Below are positions 45,135 to 54,515 of a DNA stretch of 64,000 nucleotides, in pieces. Within the stretch, counting starts at the first letter, position 1; each line of letters opens with the position of its first letter. The notes under the pieces are model-generated. The model saw only the letters and a list, made by a program, of their open reading frames with translations, was not told the DNA's origin and did no database searches. Source of the stretch: an uncultured Chlorobiaceae bacterium (lineage in GTDB: Bacteria > Bacteroidota > Chlorobiia > Chlorobiales > Chlorobiaceae); assembly GCA_903871235.1 (NCBI GenBank), contig CAIQGA010000025.1, positions 19,930 to 83,929 on the forward strand. The letters run 5' to 3'. The position numbers were made by a program, and so were the translations under genes.

Positions 45135-46361
45135 CTAATTGATAGAGTCAGTGAGCTTGAGGGTTATAACGACATCTCCCCGTTTGTTGATAAATCCACA
45201 GATGTTTTTATTACCTTCGGTAAACACTACTTTTGCAAAACCTTCTGAAAATCCTTGTGCTGCGCTGAATCGGGGCTTGATGACCATTGATGCGTCTCTC
45301 TTGATATAACCATAGAGATTACCAACCTTAACTAATGCCAAACCTTCTGAAAAAGGAAAAGCCTCCACAAATTGAGGTACAATAACCATAGCGCCTTTTT
45401 TGTCAATAAACCCATATTGTTGGCCAATTTTGACTGAGGCCATTCCTTCTGAAAAAACGCTGGCCATAGCAAAGGTCAGGTTAAAGACATTTTTGCCTTG
45501 CTTGTCGATAAAAATAGAGTGGTTTCCGGTTTTTGCTGTCGCAAATCCCTCTGAAAAAATACCGATAGCATCAAAAACGGGGTTGATAACCAATCTACCG
45601 CGCCTGTCAATTGCCCCCCATTTGCCGGTAAGCGTATCTCCAAATCTGACAGCAGCAAGGCCATCAGCGAATCTGTTGACCGCATCAAACTGAAAACCTA
45701 TAACCATTTTCCCTTGGGTATCAATAAACCCAAACTTGCCTGTACGATCATCACCTGTTCTCACGGCTGCAAGTCCTTCAGAAAAGTCCTGCGCTTCATC
45801 AAATTGTGGCAGAGCAATCAATATCCCTTTTCGGTCAATAAATCCAAACTTACCGGCACTAAATTCACCGATATTCACTCTTGTCATGTTTTTCTTAAAA
45901 CCAGGTGTGGCGCCAAACTGTTGATTGATTAGAATTCTGCTATGGTTGTCGACATAAAAATGATTTTCTCGAGTGTCGCCTATAACTATAGCAGCCCGAC
46001 CGTTGGAAAAGTCATGAGCGTCTGAAAATTGCGGCACAAAGGTCATTTTCCCTTCTTTGTCAATAAATCCATAACGACCGCTGATTTTAACTACGGCGAC
46101 TCCTTCAGAAAAGTCGTGCGCCTCATCGAATTGCGGAGTGATGACAATCTTGCCTTGATTATCTATAAAACCATAATGGTTGCCTGTCTGTACCGCAGCA
46201 AGGCTGTCCGAAAAGAGATGAGCAGTCGTAAACTGTAAATTGAGACTGTCACTTATCACGGGTTCTGCGGAGGCAATAACAGAGCATACAATAAGCAAGA
46301 AAAAAAATAAAGTTATGAGGACGTTCAAGATTTTAATTTGGCGACTATATTGAGGTTTCAT
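45135..46361 (-). CDS. Exported WG-repeat (beta-propeller-like) protein
   Basis: A 408-residue protein. A signal peptide or membrane anchor (NVLITLFFFLLIVCSVIASA) is followed by about ten copies of a repeat of roughly 35 residues with consensus GFIDxxGKxVIxPQFDxAxxFSEGLAAVKxG, the WG/KWG repeat. Some copies are degenerate (for example FYVDNHSRILINQQF). The repeats fill the rest of the protein. WG-repeat proteins are usually extracytoplasmic and of unknown role, possibly binding surfaces or glycans. Its start overlaps the VanZ-like gene by 17 bases, so they are coupled. Located between the polymerase and glycosyltransferase genes. Confidence 0.85.
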   Translation of the reverse strand: MKPQYSRQIKILNVLITLFFFLLIVCSVIASAEPVISDSLNLQFTTAHLFSDSLAAVQTGNHYGFIDNQGKIVITPQFDEAHDFSEGVAVVKISGRYGFIDKEGKMTFVPQFSDAHDFSNGRAAIVIGDTRENHFYVDNHSRILINQQFGATPGFKKNMTRVNIGEFSAGKFGFIDRKGILIALPQFDEAQDFSEGLAAVRTGDDRTGKFGFIDTQGKMVIGFQFDAVNRFADGLAAVRFGDTLTGKWGAIDRRGRLVINPVFDAIGIFSEGFATAKTGNHSIFIDKQGKNVFNLTFAMASVFSEGMASVKIGQQYGFIDKKGAMVIVPQFVEAFPFSEGLALVKVGNLYGYIKRDASMVIKPRFSAAQGFSEGFAKVVFTEGNKNICGFINKRGDVVITLKLTDSIN

Positions 46362-46716
46362 TACCGTAATGCATCTTAATTCGTATGATTGCTGCCGTAA
46401 TAACTCCTATGATAATTCCGATATTGTTATAAAATGCGTCCAGATTCAGATTTTCGAATCCATCACCAGTAATCATTCCGTGCAGGATTTCAAAAAGAAA
46501 GCTTATTGGTGCTATGGCAATGGTGGCCATAAACGCAATGATTCGCTTCCGGAACAGGAGTATGGGGATAAAGGAAAGGATGGTATAGATTGATATATGA
46601 AAAAGTATATCGAATACATTTCCGGCTGAACTTGCAGTGGTTTTTGAAAAGCTGGCAGCCACAAGGCCAATAAAGACTATAAACCAGATTGTTATGAGTT
46701 TTGTTGAAAGTTGCAT
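46345..46716 (-). CDS. VanZ-like small membrane protein
   Basis: A 123-residue protein with about four hydrophobic segments. The C-terminal EILHGMITGDGFENLNLDAFYNNIGIIIGVI pattern (E...LH/Q...R/G.F...D...N..G...G) is the VanZ/YfaZ-like signature. VanZ proteins are known from glycopeptide resistance and from polysaccharide loci; the mechanism is unclear. The upstream neighbour is the polymerase-like gene (22-base gap), and it overlaps the WG-repeat gene by 17 bases. Confidence 0.75.
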   Translation of the reverse strand: MQLSTKLITIWFIVFIGLVAASFSKTTASSAGNVFDILFHISIYTILSFIPILLFRKRIIAFMATIAIAPISFLFEILHGMITGDGFENLNLDAFYNNIGIIIGVITAAIIRIKMHYGNETSI

Positions 46717-46738
46717 TTTCAGGAAAGATTAATGGTTG

Positions 46739-48172
46739 TTAAGGAATAAATATTGAATTTCGAGAAAGCGGAGCTCCTATAAAACGTGTTCCTTGGGTAA
46801 TTATATTCTTTGTCATATCTGAAATAATGTTTTCTGCAGGAACTAAAAAATAATCGGGATCTTTTATAAATAAACCAATCAAGCCTCCAACGACCACCAT
46901 ATAAATAGGATTAAACATCGCATTAAGCAGGTTGTCTATCTGCGTAATAGATGAAAATACAGCCATAGCAGCCGGGGCTGCATAGGCTTCAGTTTTCCAT
47001 ACTTCAGGTTTTAAACGAAAAAGAAAATAAAATACAGGCAACTGAATCATTACCAAAAATACTGATAACCCGTAGATGCCATTCATTCCGTAGACAATAA
47101 TCCATCCTCCATCAGTCACGGCAATATCTTTTCCTTTGCTGTCAAAAACCCTTGAACGATTAAACCCTCCCCAACCAACAAAAGAACCTTGAAATGCTTT
47201 ATTGAGGAGCAAGGTTTCATTGTCGAATCTGAATTGTAGTGATGATGCTCGCGAGGGGCTGAATTTTTCAGCAATATAGTCAGTGAAATTTCGGCCATCC
47301 CATGAATAGCCGACTCTCGCAACAATGTAGAGATAGGGACAGAGGAGTAATATTGCAAGAAGAATAAAATTCTTGTATCTGCTTGAAAGATAGAGCACGC
47401 CAAGGGCAATGAGTAAATATGCAACAGCCCCGGCCGACTGCATCATAATTGTTGTAAAAATTAGTATCAGCAACAGATAGAGTGATGGTACAAATAATAT
47501 TTTTTTAGGGAGTGCTTTGCAGTAATAGAGCCAACTTCCAAGTAATGATGCAAGCATCATCCACATTGAAGTCATAAGGCCATGGTCCATGTAGACTGAC
47601 GGTCTGTATCCACCGTTGTCGCGTAAACTCTGAGCAAAGCTTGTCTGGGAAAAACCGTAGGTCAGACGATGCATCTGGGGGCTTATGATCATTTCAATCC
47701 AACAGAACGGCACATAAATGAGACCACCAATAAAAATGGCTAGTGCCAGAGTTTTTAAGGCATCAGTATCAGTAAAATAGATTCTGCCGATATAGTAGGG
47801 CAGACCAAATTTTATAGAAGTGTATAATATTGTTGATAGACCGTCATAAACCCCTAAACCATTGAAAACCGATGATAAAAATGAGGCAGTGCACCATAGC
47901 ACAATCAGGATATCGGCATTATGAAACTTGAAGTTTAAAAGTCGGTCTTGATCAAAAATATAAGCTCCAACAAAAATGCCGAGACCAAGAACAGTTGATT
48001 TTGTATTTTTAAGCAAAAAGATGTCGTAATTGGCACACGGCAAAAACATCCACCCAGCCACATAGCCTATGATGGGTACCAGACGCGCATCAAGCTTTTT
48101 GTAAAGAAAGATAATAAAAGGGGTCCAACCAAAAAAAGCAAGTGGTACAAATATGTTTCCCGGTGCACTCAT
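46739..48172 (-). CDS. O-antigen polymerase/ligase-like membrane protein (Wzy candidate)
   Basis: A 477-residue protein with about eleven hydrophobic segments and a loop of about 70 residues between segments near residues 280-350 (SWDGRNFTDYIAEKFSPSRASSLQFRFDNETLLLNKAFQGSFVGWGG). This architecture and the R...R-containing loop fit O-antigen polymerase (Wzy) or ligase (WaaL) proteins, which are poorly conserved in sequence. In a cluster with Wza and Wzc, polymerase is the more likely role. Its start overlaps the upstream acetyltransferase stop by 4 bases. Confidence 0.75.
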   Translation of the reverse strand: MSAPGNIFVPLAFFGWTPFIIFLYKKLDARLVPIIGYVAGWMFLPCANYDIFLLKNTKSTVLGLGIFVGAYIFDQDRLLNFKFHNADILIVLWCTASFLSSVFNGLGVYDGLSTILYTSIKFGLPYYIGRIYFTDTDALKTLALAIFIGGLIYVPFCWIEMIISPQMHRLTYGFSQTSFAQSLRDNGGYRPSVYMDHGLMTSMWMMLASLLGSWLYYCKALPKKILFVPSLYLLLILIFTTIMMQSAGAVAYLLIALGVLYLSSRYKNFILLAILLLCPYLYIVARVGYSWDGRNFTDYIAEKFSPSRASSLQFRFDNETLLLNKAFQGSFVGWGGFNRSRVFDSKGKDIAVTDGGWIIVYGMNGIYGLSVFLVMIQLPVFYFLFRLKPEVWKTEAYAAPAAMAVFSSITQIDNLLNAMFNPIYMVVVGGLIGLFIKDPDYFLVPAENIISDMTKNIITQGTRFIGAPLSRNSIFIP

Positions 48173-48669
48173 TGGCGTTTATTATGAACTGTTGCAGGTA
48201 TACCAACGGCTGTAGAGGCCTCGGGGACATCATTCAGGACAACAGCGTTAGCTCCAATGCGAGCGTGAGCTCCAATGCGAATATTACCGATTATTTTAGC
48301 GCCCGCTCCGATATCAACATGACCCTCAATAACAGGGAGTCCGCGCATTAGTCCATTTCCGATTGTAACTTGTTGAAAAATAAGGCAGTTTGGGCCGATT
48401 TCAGCATCAGGATGTATAACGATACCGTTTGGATGCGGAATCATAAGACCACCACCTATTTTTGAATTCAGCGGGATATCAGCCCCGCTTACAGCACTCC
48501 AGAATCGGTGTTGTACAACAAGAAAAGGGGATACCATTTTTGAAATAAAGTTATTTTTTACCTGTTGGCGTTGGTAATTACGAATAGTTAACAGAAGATA
48601 TTTTCCAGGTTCATAACATCCGTCTGTGATTTTTTCACGGGACCAGTCCGGTTCAGTTGCTGAAATCAT
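48169..48669 (-). CDS. Serine acetyltransferase-like hexapeptide protein (copy 1)
   Basis: A 166-residue protein with a left-handed beta helix: ADIPLNSKIGGGLMIPHPNGIVIHPDAEIGPNCLIFQQVTIGNG, GHVDIGAGAKIIGNIRIGAHARIGANAVVLNDVPEASTAVGIPA. This matches the CysE/EpsH-type family of O-acetyltransferases. The N-terminal part is shorter than in CysE for cysteine synthesis. In this context it probably acetylates a sugar of the polysaccharide. A second, related protein is encoded at 53968-54501. Placed between the Wzc-like and polymerase genes. Confidence 0.85.
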   Translation of the reverse strand: MISATEPDWSREKITDGCYEPGKYLLLTIRNYQRQQVKNNFISKMVSPFLVVQHRFWSAVSGADIPLNSKIGGGLMIPHPNGIVIHPDAEIGPNCLIFQQVTIGNGLMRGLPVIEGHVDIGAGAKIIGNIRIGAHARIGANAVVLNDVPEASTAVGIPATVHNKRQ

Positions 48670-48680
48670 ATTCTCTACAA

Positions 48681-50930
48681 TTAGTTTTCGTGTTGCCGAA
48701 TGTTCTTGGCCGAACTGATAATTTTATCAATCTTGACAAGAATTTGTGATTTCGTGATGTAGTCAATACCTTTTTTTGGTATAATTTTTTTTATATAATC
48801 TGGTGGATTATCGAAAAGTTCCTCTATGGAAAGCGTCTGCTTGATTCCACCAAAGTTTAGAATAGGAGCGATTCCAGGAACACCAAGACGAATAAGCAAT
48901 TCTGCAGAAAGTCTCAAGTTTTTATATTTAGAACTATCTCCAAGACAAACCAGAGCAACAATGTCACTATAAATTGCAAGATGTTCCGTAAGGTGACTCT
49001 TTAATAATGAAGCACTGTCAATACAGATAAAGTCATACTCTTTTTTGACTTCATCAAGCAGATTTTTTATTAACTGACGAGGTACAGGATCAGACGTTAT
49101 ATTGCCTGCATACATCATATCAATATTATCACCTGGAGTGGAGATGATGTAATCCTTCCATGACCCACCATTATAGAGATAATCGCACAGGCCTGGTAAA
49201 TTAAGCAGAAATTCAGAGTCATTTTCAACCTCGGGAACCTCAATATCACCATCTATCATGAGGACTTTTGGAGCAATTCTGGAAAGAGCTTTGGCGCAAC
49301 TGAATGCAATAGCTGATGATCCTACACCTTTTTCAATTCCAGTAAAGAGAATTGTTCTTGTATTATCCCGGTCTTTTTCTCGACAGAATTTGATGGCAAG
49401 ACTACCTATCTGATGAGCCTTAAAATCATCAGGAGCAATACTCAGATGTTGCTCACCATCTATTTGTTTCTCAATATCTGAAATTGTCTGTGTTGGAGGG
49501 TAGCCAAGAGCGCGCTCAACGTCCAACGGCCGACGGATAGTGTCATCAAGAAATTCATAGAGAAAAAACGCACCGCCGACAATGGCGAATGAGCCTAAAA
49601 AAAACATTGTCAAGAGGTTTTTGGTATTTGATTTAAGGGGGGCGTTGGGTGTTCTTGCCAGAGATTCTATGGAGATACGTAACGGTGCCTTGTTCTCAAT
49701 CTCTATCTCAGTTATTCGAGTATCGAGCATATCGAGCATACCGCGCTTATGTTTTACAAACTCAGAGAGACTTTCGCCTTTGTGAATTCCCATTGAGACG
49801 CGTTTTGACTCTTTCAGGTTTTTATCCAGCTCCTGCTGAATTTGCAACTCAGTATTTTTTGTTTTTTCAAAATCAGATTTTGCATGTACCAATTGTGTCT
49901 TTATGTCAAGATTTCTTTTGCCATAGAGTACCGATTTTGCTGTAGTTCGAACCTCATTGTGCAACTTGGATGCGTATTTTTTCATGGCATCCATGCGCTG
50001 CTCAACATAGATACGGTCTGGATTTTTTGGTGTTAATCCATCGGTTGTACTTCTCATTTCCTGAAGTTGCTGATATGTCCAGGAATCGGTTGAATAGAGT
50101 GATTGATTATTCATCACCAGCTCATCAATAAGAGGGTCTAATGAAAGAGATGATATTTCGCTGCTCTCAGCCTTTGTTTTTTCATAATTTGTTTCAGCTT
50201 TTATTCTTTCAAACAGGGCATTGTCGTACATGCCTAAAAGTGCCTGGCTGTTTTTGGCGGCAATGTTAAATTCTTCGGAATATGCAGCGGTCGAAATATC
50301 TTTGGTAAGACTGTCGAGATTTCGCTCATACATAGACATTTGATCTTCAATGGACTTTTTCTGACCGTAAAGATATTTCAGCTTATCGGAATCGGTGGTA
50401 TTGTTTTTTGTTCGACTGTCGTTGATATAGACATTCATAAGCTTGTTCACTATTTCTGCAAGTCCGTATGCCTTGCTTCCTGAAATCGTTATCTCCAGGA
50501 GATGTGTTCCGGGAGATGGTTGTACTGTGATGATGCGATCAAGAATATCTGCGCAAATATCTGGCGATTTGATGCCAGGAAATATTGCGGCCCGTTCGCT
50601 GGAACTGAGTTGCTCAACGGTAAGTTTTAGAACATCAAATGATTTTATCGTGTGTGCCTGAGTGTTTGCATAATCGTTATAATAGTTGACTATTGATGAC
50701 TCATCAGATGTGGCAATTAATTTAGATATAACCGGGTCCAGCTTTAGAAATGCGTGAACTTCATAGTATGGTTTTTTTATTAAAAAGATTAATGGTGTTA
50801 ACATTGCAAACAGAAAGGAGCCTAAAAAAAGAATAAACAGGCCATATCGCTTTAAAAAACCGATGCTATCAAATGATTTTGAAGGCTTTCCGTAAGGGAG
50901 GACTTCTCTTACGGCATTCTCTTTGAGCAT
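48681..50930 (-). CDS. Wzz/Wzc-like chain-length protein with degenerate BY-kinase domain
   Basis: A 749-residue inner-membrane protein. The first membrane segment (about residues 30-53) and a second near residue 430-455 (LLTMFFLGSFAIVGGAFFLYEFLDDTIRRP) flank a long periplasmic region with coiled coils, the Wzz layout. The C-terminal cytoplasmic domain is a tyrosine-kinase-type P-loop fold with VLMIDGDIEVPEV (Walker A') and YDFICIDSASLL (Walker B). Its Walker A reads GIEKGVGSSAIAF, so the usual GKS/GKT lysine is Ser. The C-terminus lacks a tyrosine cluster. It is therefore likely a pseudokinase. Follows the ABC transporter and Wza in transcription order. Confidence 0.85.
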   Translation of the reverse strand: MLKENAVREVLPYGKPSKSFDSIGFLKRYGLFILFLGSFLFAMLTPLIFLIKKPYYEVHAFLKLDPVISKLIATSDESSIVNYYNDYANTQAHTIKSFDVLKLTVEQLSSSERAAIFPGIKSPDICADILDRIITVQPSPGTHLLEITISGSKAYGLAEIVNKLMNVYINDSRTKNNTTDSDKLKYLYGQKKSIEDQMSMYERNLDSLTKDISTAAYSEEFNIAAKNSQALLGMYDNALFERIKAETNYEKTKAESSEISSLSLDPLIDELVMNNQSLYSTDSWTYQQLQEMRSTTDGLTPKNPDRIYVEQRMDAMKKYASKLHNEVRTTAKSVLYGKRNLDIKTQLVHAKSDFEKTKNTELQIQQELDKNLKESKRVSMGIHKGESLSEFVKHKRGMLDMLDTRITEIEIENKAPLRISIESLARTPNAPLKSNTKNLLTMFFLGSFAIVGGAFFLYEFLDDTIRRPLDVERALGYPPTQTISDIEKQIDGEQHLSIAPDDFKAHQIGSLAIKFCREKDRDNTRTILFTGIEKGVGSSAIAFSCAKALSRIAPKVLMIDGDIEVPEVENDSEFLLNLPGLCDYLYNGGSWKDYIISTPGDNIDMMYAGNITSDPVPRQLIKNLLDEVKKEYDFICIDSASLLKSHLTEHLAIYSDIVALVCLGDSSKYKNLRLSAELLIRLGVPGIAPILNFGGIKQTLSIEELFDNPPDYIKKIIPKKGIDYITKSQILVKIDKIISSAKNIRQHEN

Positions 50931-50939
50931 AGGTGGATA

Positions 50940-52712
50940 CTATTTTTTTATAAAGAGCGATGGAGAGCCGTGTGACTCAATTGTTCCATTCTGGAGATTG
51001 TAAACAGTATCACATTTTTCGATTGTACTGAGTCTGTGGGCAACGATGATGATTGTTTTTGATCCTTGCAGTGCATTTACAGCTTCCATGACCTCTTTTT
51101 CAGTCGCGATATCCAGAGCACTTGTTGCTTCGTCAAGCACGAGTATTGAGGGATTGTGATAGAGGGCGCGGGCGATGCCGATCCTTTGACGTTGGCCGCC
51201 TGAGAGGCGAACGCCCCTTTCACCAACGATGGTATTGAGCCCTTCAGGGAGTTTATCCACGAATTCTGCAAGATATGCGGCTGAAATTGCTTTTTTTACA
51301 GCTTCGTCATCAATAGTTTCTTCTGCCAGACCAAAGGCGATGTTTTTGCGAAGAGATTCATCAGTCAGATATATTGATTGTGATACATAACCGATCTGCT
51401 TCTGCCATCCACGTATGTTCTCGTGAATATCGACACCATCTGCGGCTATGGAGCCTGCATCAGGAGTCAACAGGCCTAAAAGAATATCGACAAGCGTGCT
51501 TTTGCCAGATCCACTTTTTCCGATAAAGCCCACAGAGGTACCCTGCTTGATGGCAAGAGAGATATTGTCGAGGGCAGGTGACGGAGCCGCAGGGTAGGTA
51601 TAGGTAATATTTTGAAGTACGAGTTGGTTGTGGAATGATTTTGATGATGTTTCAGGTTTATTGTCCTCTTCCACCGGCAGTTCCAGTTCCTTTTGCAGGA
51701 TATCAATGACCGGTGAGCAGTATTTTAGTGCCTGTGATGAAGCGAGAATTCTGTTAATGGATGGTATTAAGCGGAATGCCGCTACGGCAAAAAGGCCCAT
51801 TTTAGGGATAATGTCTCCAATTACACCTCCCTGAGTTAACGTTGTGATGACAAGCAGTGCAAAAGCCGCAATTGTCAGAACCTCCATTAAGAGGCGGGGT
51901 AACTGCTGCACGGTTCCGTTTAATTGTACAACGCTTGCACGTGCATTGGTATGCACTTTATATCGATTTAAAAATTCAGAATCCCGCCCCAGCAATTTAA
52001 CATCTTTGGCACCGCCAAGGCCTTGCTGCAGGTGAAGGAGCCTCATTCCATCATGCTGCTGACGAATTTCACCCCACTGGGTCATCCTTTTTTTTGTCAG
52101 TTTCATAAATCCAAAACCTGTCAAGCTAAATATGCTGATGATGATCATGCTGCCGACAGGTTCAATCAACATCACCATGACGCATAAAGCTACAATAACG
52201 AGAGACTCCGTAATGAGTTGTAATGTTGGCGTTAGAACGTTTGTGGTAAAAACCCCAACTTCAGTAGTCACATTTCGGATTAAGAGAGCGGAGTTGCGCT
52301 GCAGGTGGAATACGTATGGCTGACGCAGGTAGATGGTGAAGAGGCTGAGTGAGAGCCTTGCTTCTACATTAGAGATAAAACGATTTTGGGCCCAGGCCAG
52401 CAAGCCTAAATAGACCGCCTTGAAGAGATAAACAGCAAACAGCAGCAGGACGCCACCGATCAAGAGTGTATTTGAATCCGGGTTTCCTAAAAATTGGAGC
52501 AGCGGACGAATGGCTGGATATTTTTCGGCAATATTATGCTGTGAAAAAATAGCAAGCGTCGGTATCACTAACCCGATACCAAGGGTTTCAAGACAAACAC
52601 CGACAAGCATTAAAAAAAGCAGTATCGTAACGTTGACCCGCTCTTTCGGTTGCAGGAACAGCTTGGCTTTTTTAAGAAACGATAGGGGAAAGAGAGTCAT
52701 TTTTTTAAGCAA
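50940..52712 (-). CDS. ABC half-transporter, PglK/MsbA-like
   Basis: A 590-residue protein: an N-terminal membrane domain with about six segments (from LLFLMLVGVCLETLGIGLVIPTLAIF) and a C-terminal ATPase with GFIGKSGSGKSTLVDILLGLL (Walker A), LSGGQRQRIGIARAL (signature), SILVLDEATSALD (Walker B) and VAHRLST (H loop). The fused layout and start pattern (METLGIGLV...) resemble PglK-type lipid-linked oligosaccharide flippases. No Wzx-type flippase is seen in the locus, so this may move the undecaprenyl-linked repeat unit. It lies between Wza (8-base gap) and the Wzc-like gene (9-base gap). Confidence 0.9.
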   Translation of the reverse strand: MLKKMTLFPLSFLKKAKLFLQPKERVNVTILLFLMLVGVCLETLGIGLVIPTLAIFSQHNIAEKYPAIRPLLQFLGNPDSNTLLIGGVLLLFAVYLFKAVYLGLLAWAQNRFISNVEARLSLSLFTIYLRQPYVFHLQRNSALLIRNVTTEVGVFTTNVLTPTLQLITESLVIVALCVMVMLIEPVGSMIIISIFSLTGFGFMKLTKKRMTQWGEIRQQHDGMRLLHLQQGLGGAKDVKLLGRDSEFLNRYKVHTNARASVVQLNGTVQQLPRLLMEVLTIAAFALLVITTLTQGGVIGDIIPKMGLFAVAAFRLIPSINRILASSQALKYCSPVIDILQKELELPVEEDNKPETSSKSFHNQLVLQNITYTYPAAPSPALDNISLAIKQGTSVGFIGKSGSGKSTLVDILLGLLTPDAGSIAADGVDIHENIRGWQKQIGYVSQSIYLTDESLRKNIAFGLAEETIDDEAVKKAISAAYLAEFVDKLPEGLNTIVGERGVRLSGGQRQRIGIARALYHNPSILVLDEATSALDIATEKEVMEAVNALQGSKTIIIVAHRLSTIEKCDTVYNLQNGTIESHGSPSLFIKK

Positions 52713-52720
52713 TTATTTAT

Positions 52721-53800
52721 CTATCTACCTATAGTATTAATTATTGTTGAATTTCCTTTATTAATTAAACCTTTGATTAGATTCACATCTCCCAGGCCCA
52801 TACTCATTATTTGCAACGAAGGCATAACTTTTTCGAGGGTATAGTTGAATTTTGCCATACCTGTTGCGCTGATATAAACAATATCATTAGGCAACAGCGT
52901 AAAGTTCTGACTGAAGTCTCCATGGGCGACAAGTTTATTGAGATTAACGGTAATAACGTCTCCCTTTACATCTTGTTGCCTGACGATAAAAACTTTTTCG
53001 GGGTTTGCATTTTTGCTCATCCCTCCCGACAGCATGATTGCTTTCAGAACGTTCATACCATCTTTCAACTGCACTGCGCCGGGATTATTTACCTCTCCCA
53101 TGACATAGACAATTTCGTCATTCAGTTCAGGAAGAAAAATTACATCATTGTTTCGGATCTGCGCATTCAGGCTCATATTACCGTTTTTAAGGAGATCCTG
53201 AAGATCAATCCATATAACACTGTTATTGCCTCTGATGATCGAGCATCTTGTCATTTTACCCTGATCAGGAAGTCCGCCAGCAAGAGCAAGGCCTTCAAGC
53301 AGTGTTCCATTGCCAGGGAAGTCGATGACGCCAGGCTTGGCAATCCGACCAAGCACAAAAGCTTTATTGTTATGAAACTCTTTGATTTGTACCGTTACTT
53401 CAGGCTCGGTGTAAAGTATCTCAAGTTTTGCCGTCAACAATTTTCGCACCTCTTCCGGTGTGCAGTTGATGACATTGATGTTGCCTACCCTGGGCATAGC
53501 GATAAAGCCGTCAGGAGAGACCAGGATATTCTCCTGCGAAAGCTCAGGCCTCCGCCAAACCTTGATGGTAACAACATCACCCGGACCCAGACGATATTGA
53601 TAGGCTTCTTTGGGGCGTACAGCTTCCAGTTGCTCTTTGGTGGCAAATTTCTGGTTTTTTTGCGGGAGTTCAATACTGAATTCTCTCTCAGCAGGAGCAG
53701 GTACCCGGGTTGGTTTTGGTGAAATACCACTGCAGGCGCTGATCATCACTGAAAACATAAAGCAGCATAGTACGGTAATTATATTTTGTTGTAACCCCAT
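52721..53800 (-). CDS. Wza-like polysaccharide export outer-membrane lipoprotein
   Basis: A 359-residue protein. Signal peptide ending at the lipobox MISACSG (Cys near residue 23) predicts a lipoprotein. The polysaccharide export domain (YQYRLGPGDVVTIKVWRRPELS, VSPDGFIAMPRVGNINV) is followed by two SLBB-type units (AFVLGRIAKPGVIDFPGNGTLLEGLALAGGL and VYVMGEVNNPGAVQLKDGMNVLKAIMLSGG) and a C-terminal helix region. It is shorter than some Wza proteins but keeps the domain order. It forms the outer-membrane export channel with the Wzc-like protein. A 167-base gap (53801-53967) precedes it and may hold a promoter. Confidence 0.92.
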   Translation of the reverse strand: MGLQQNIITVLCCFMFSVMISACSGISPKPTRVPAPAEREFSIELPQKNQKFATKEQLEAVRPKEAYQYRLGPGDVVTIKVWRRPELSQENILVSPDGFIAMPRVGNINVINCTPEEVRKLLTAKLEILYTEPEVTVQIKEFHNNKAFVLGRIAKPGVIDFPGNGTLLEGLALAGGLPDQGKMTRCSIIRGNNSVIWIDLQDLLKNGNMSLNAQIRNNDVIFLPELNDEIVYVMGEVNNPGAVQLKDGMNVLKAIMLSGGMSKNANPEKVFIVRQQDVKGDVITVNLNKLVAHGDFSQNFTLLPNDIVYISATGMAKFNYTLEKVMPSLQIMSMGLGDVNLIKGLINKGNSTIINTIGR

Positions 53801-53967
53801 GGAATCATTAAAAAAAATTATCGAGCATATCCGCTAAAATATAATAAAAAATACGCTGATTGTTTGTTCCATTTAAATTATTATGCTGTCTATGGTTATA
53901 CTTACTCTTGTTTTTGTTATGCCAGTCATGGGGCAAGCAATAGGCATATTCTCTTTCTTGTTGATAG

Positions 53968-54501
53968 TCAGGTGGTGACAACAAGGGATGGTAGCTTTTT
54001 CTGGGGAATAATTTTTGCGGGGATGCCTACGGCAAGGCAGTTATCGGGCACTGAAGTGATTACCACGGCATTGGCGCCGATATCGACGTTGTTGCCGATA
54101 GTGATATTGCCGAGGATTTTTGCGCCGGTGCCGATATTGACATTGTTGCCGATTGAGGGGGCAAATTTTTGGTCGATATTTTTCAGGCCTATTGTCACCC
54201 CGTTTCGGATAATGCAGTTATCGCCAAAACTGGCATAACCGCTAACGATGATATCGCCGAAATGCTCAATACGGAAATTTGCTCCAACCGGAACCTCACA
54301 GGGAAGTTCTATACCTGTAAGCACCTGTACGATTTTATAAAAAAATTTGTAAAGGAGAGAAAAGGGGCGCCGGATAAATCCGTTTTTTAGGGTGTAACGC
54401 CAGCGCCCGAACCTGTAGACGATCATTACCCAAAAGCCTTGTGAGCTCCAGACTCCATTATAGGTTGTTAAATCAGCTCGAATGTTCGCAAAAAGAGTCA
54501 T
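53968..54501 (-). CDS. Serine acetyltransferase-like hexapeptide protein (copy 2)
   Basis: A 177-residue protein of the same family as 48169-48669: an N-terminal helical part (FANIRADLTTYNGVWSSQGFWVMIVYRFGRWRY), then beta-helix turns GANFRIEHFGDIIVSGYASFGDNCIIRNGVTIGL, PSIGNNVNIGTGAKILGNITIGNNVDIGANAVVITSVPDNCLAVGIPAKII. Probably an O-acetyltransferase for the polysaccharide. It lies 14 bases downstream of the GT2 gene. Confidence 0.86.
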   Translation of the reverse strand: MTLFANIRADLTTYNGVWSSQGFWVMIVYRFGRWRYTLKNGFIRRPFSLLYKFFYKIVQVLTGIELPCEVPVGANFRIEHFGDIIVSGYASFGDNCIIRNGVTIGLKNIDQKFAPSIGNNVNIGTGAKILGNITIGNNVDIGANAVVITSVPDNCLAVGIPAKIIPQKKLPSLVVTT

Positions 54502-54515
54502 AAAGTAAAAAGTGA

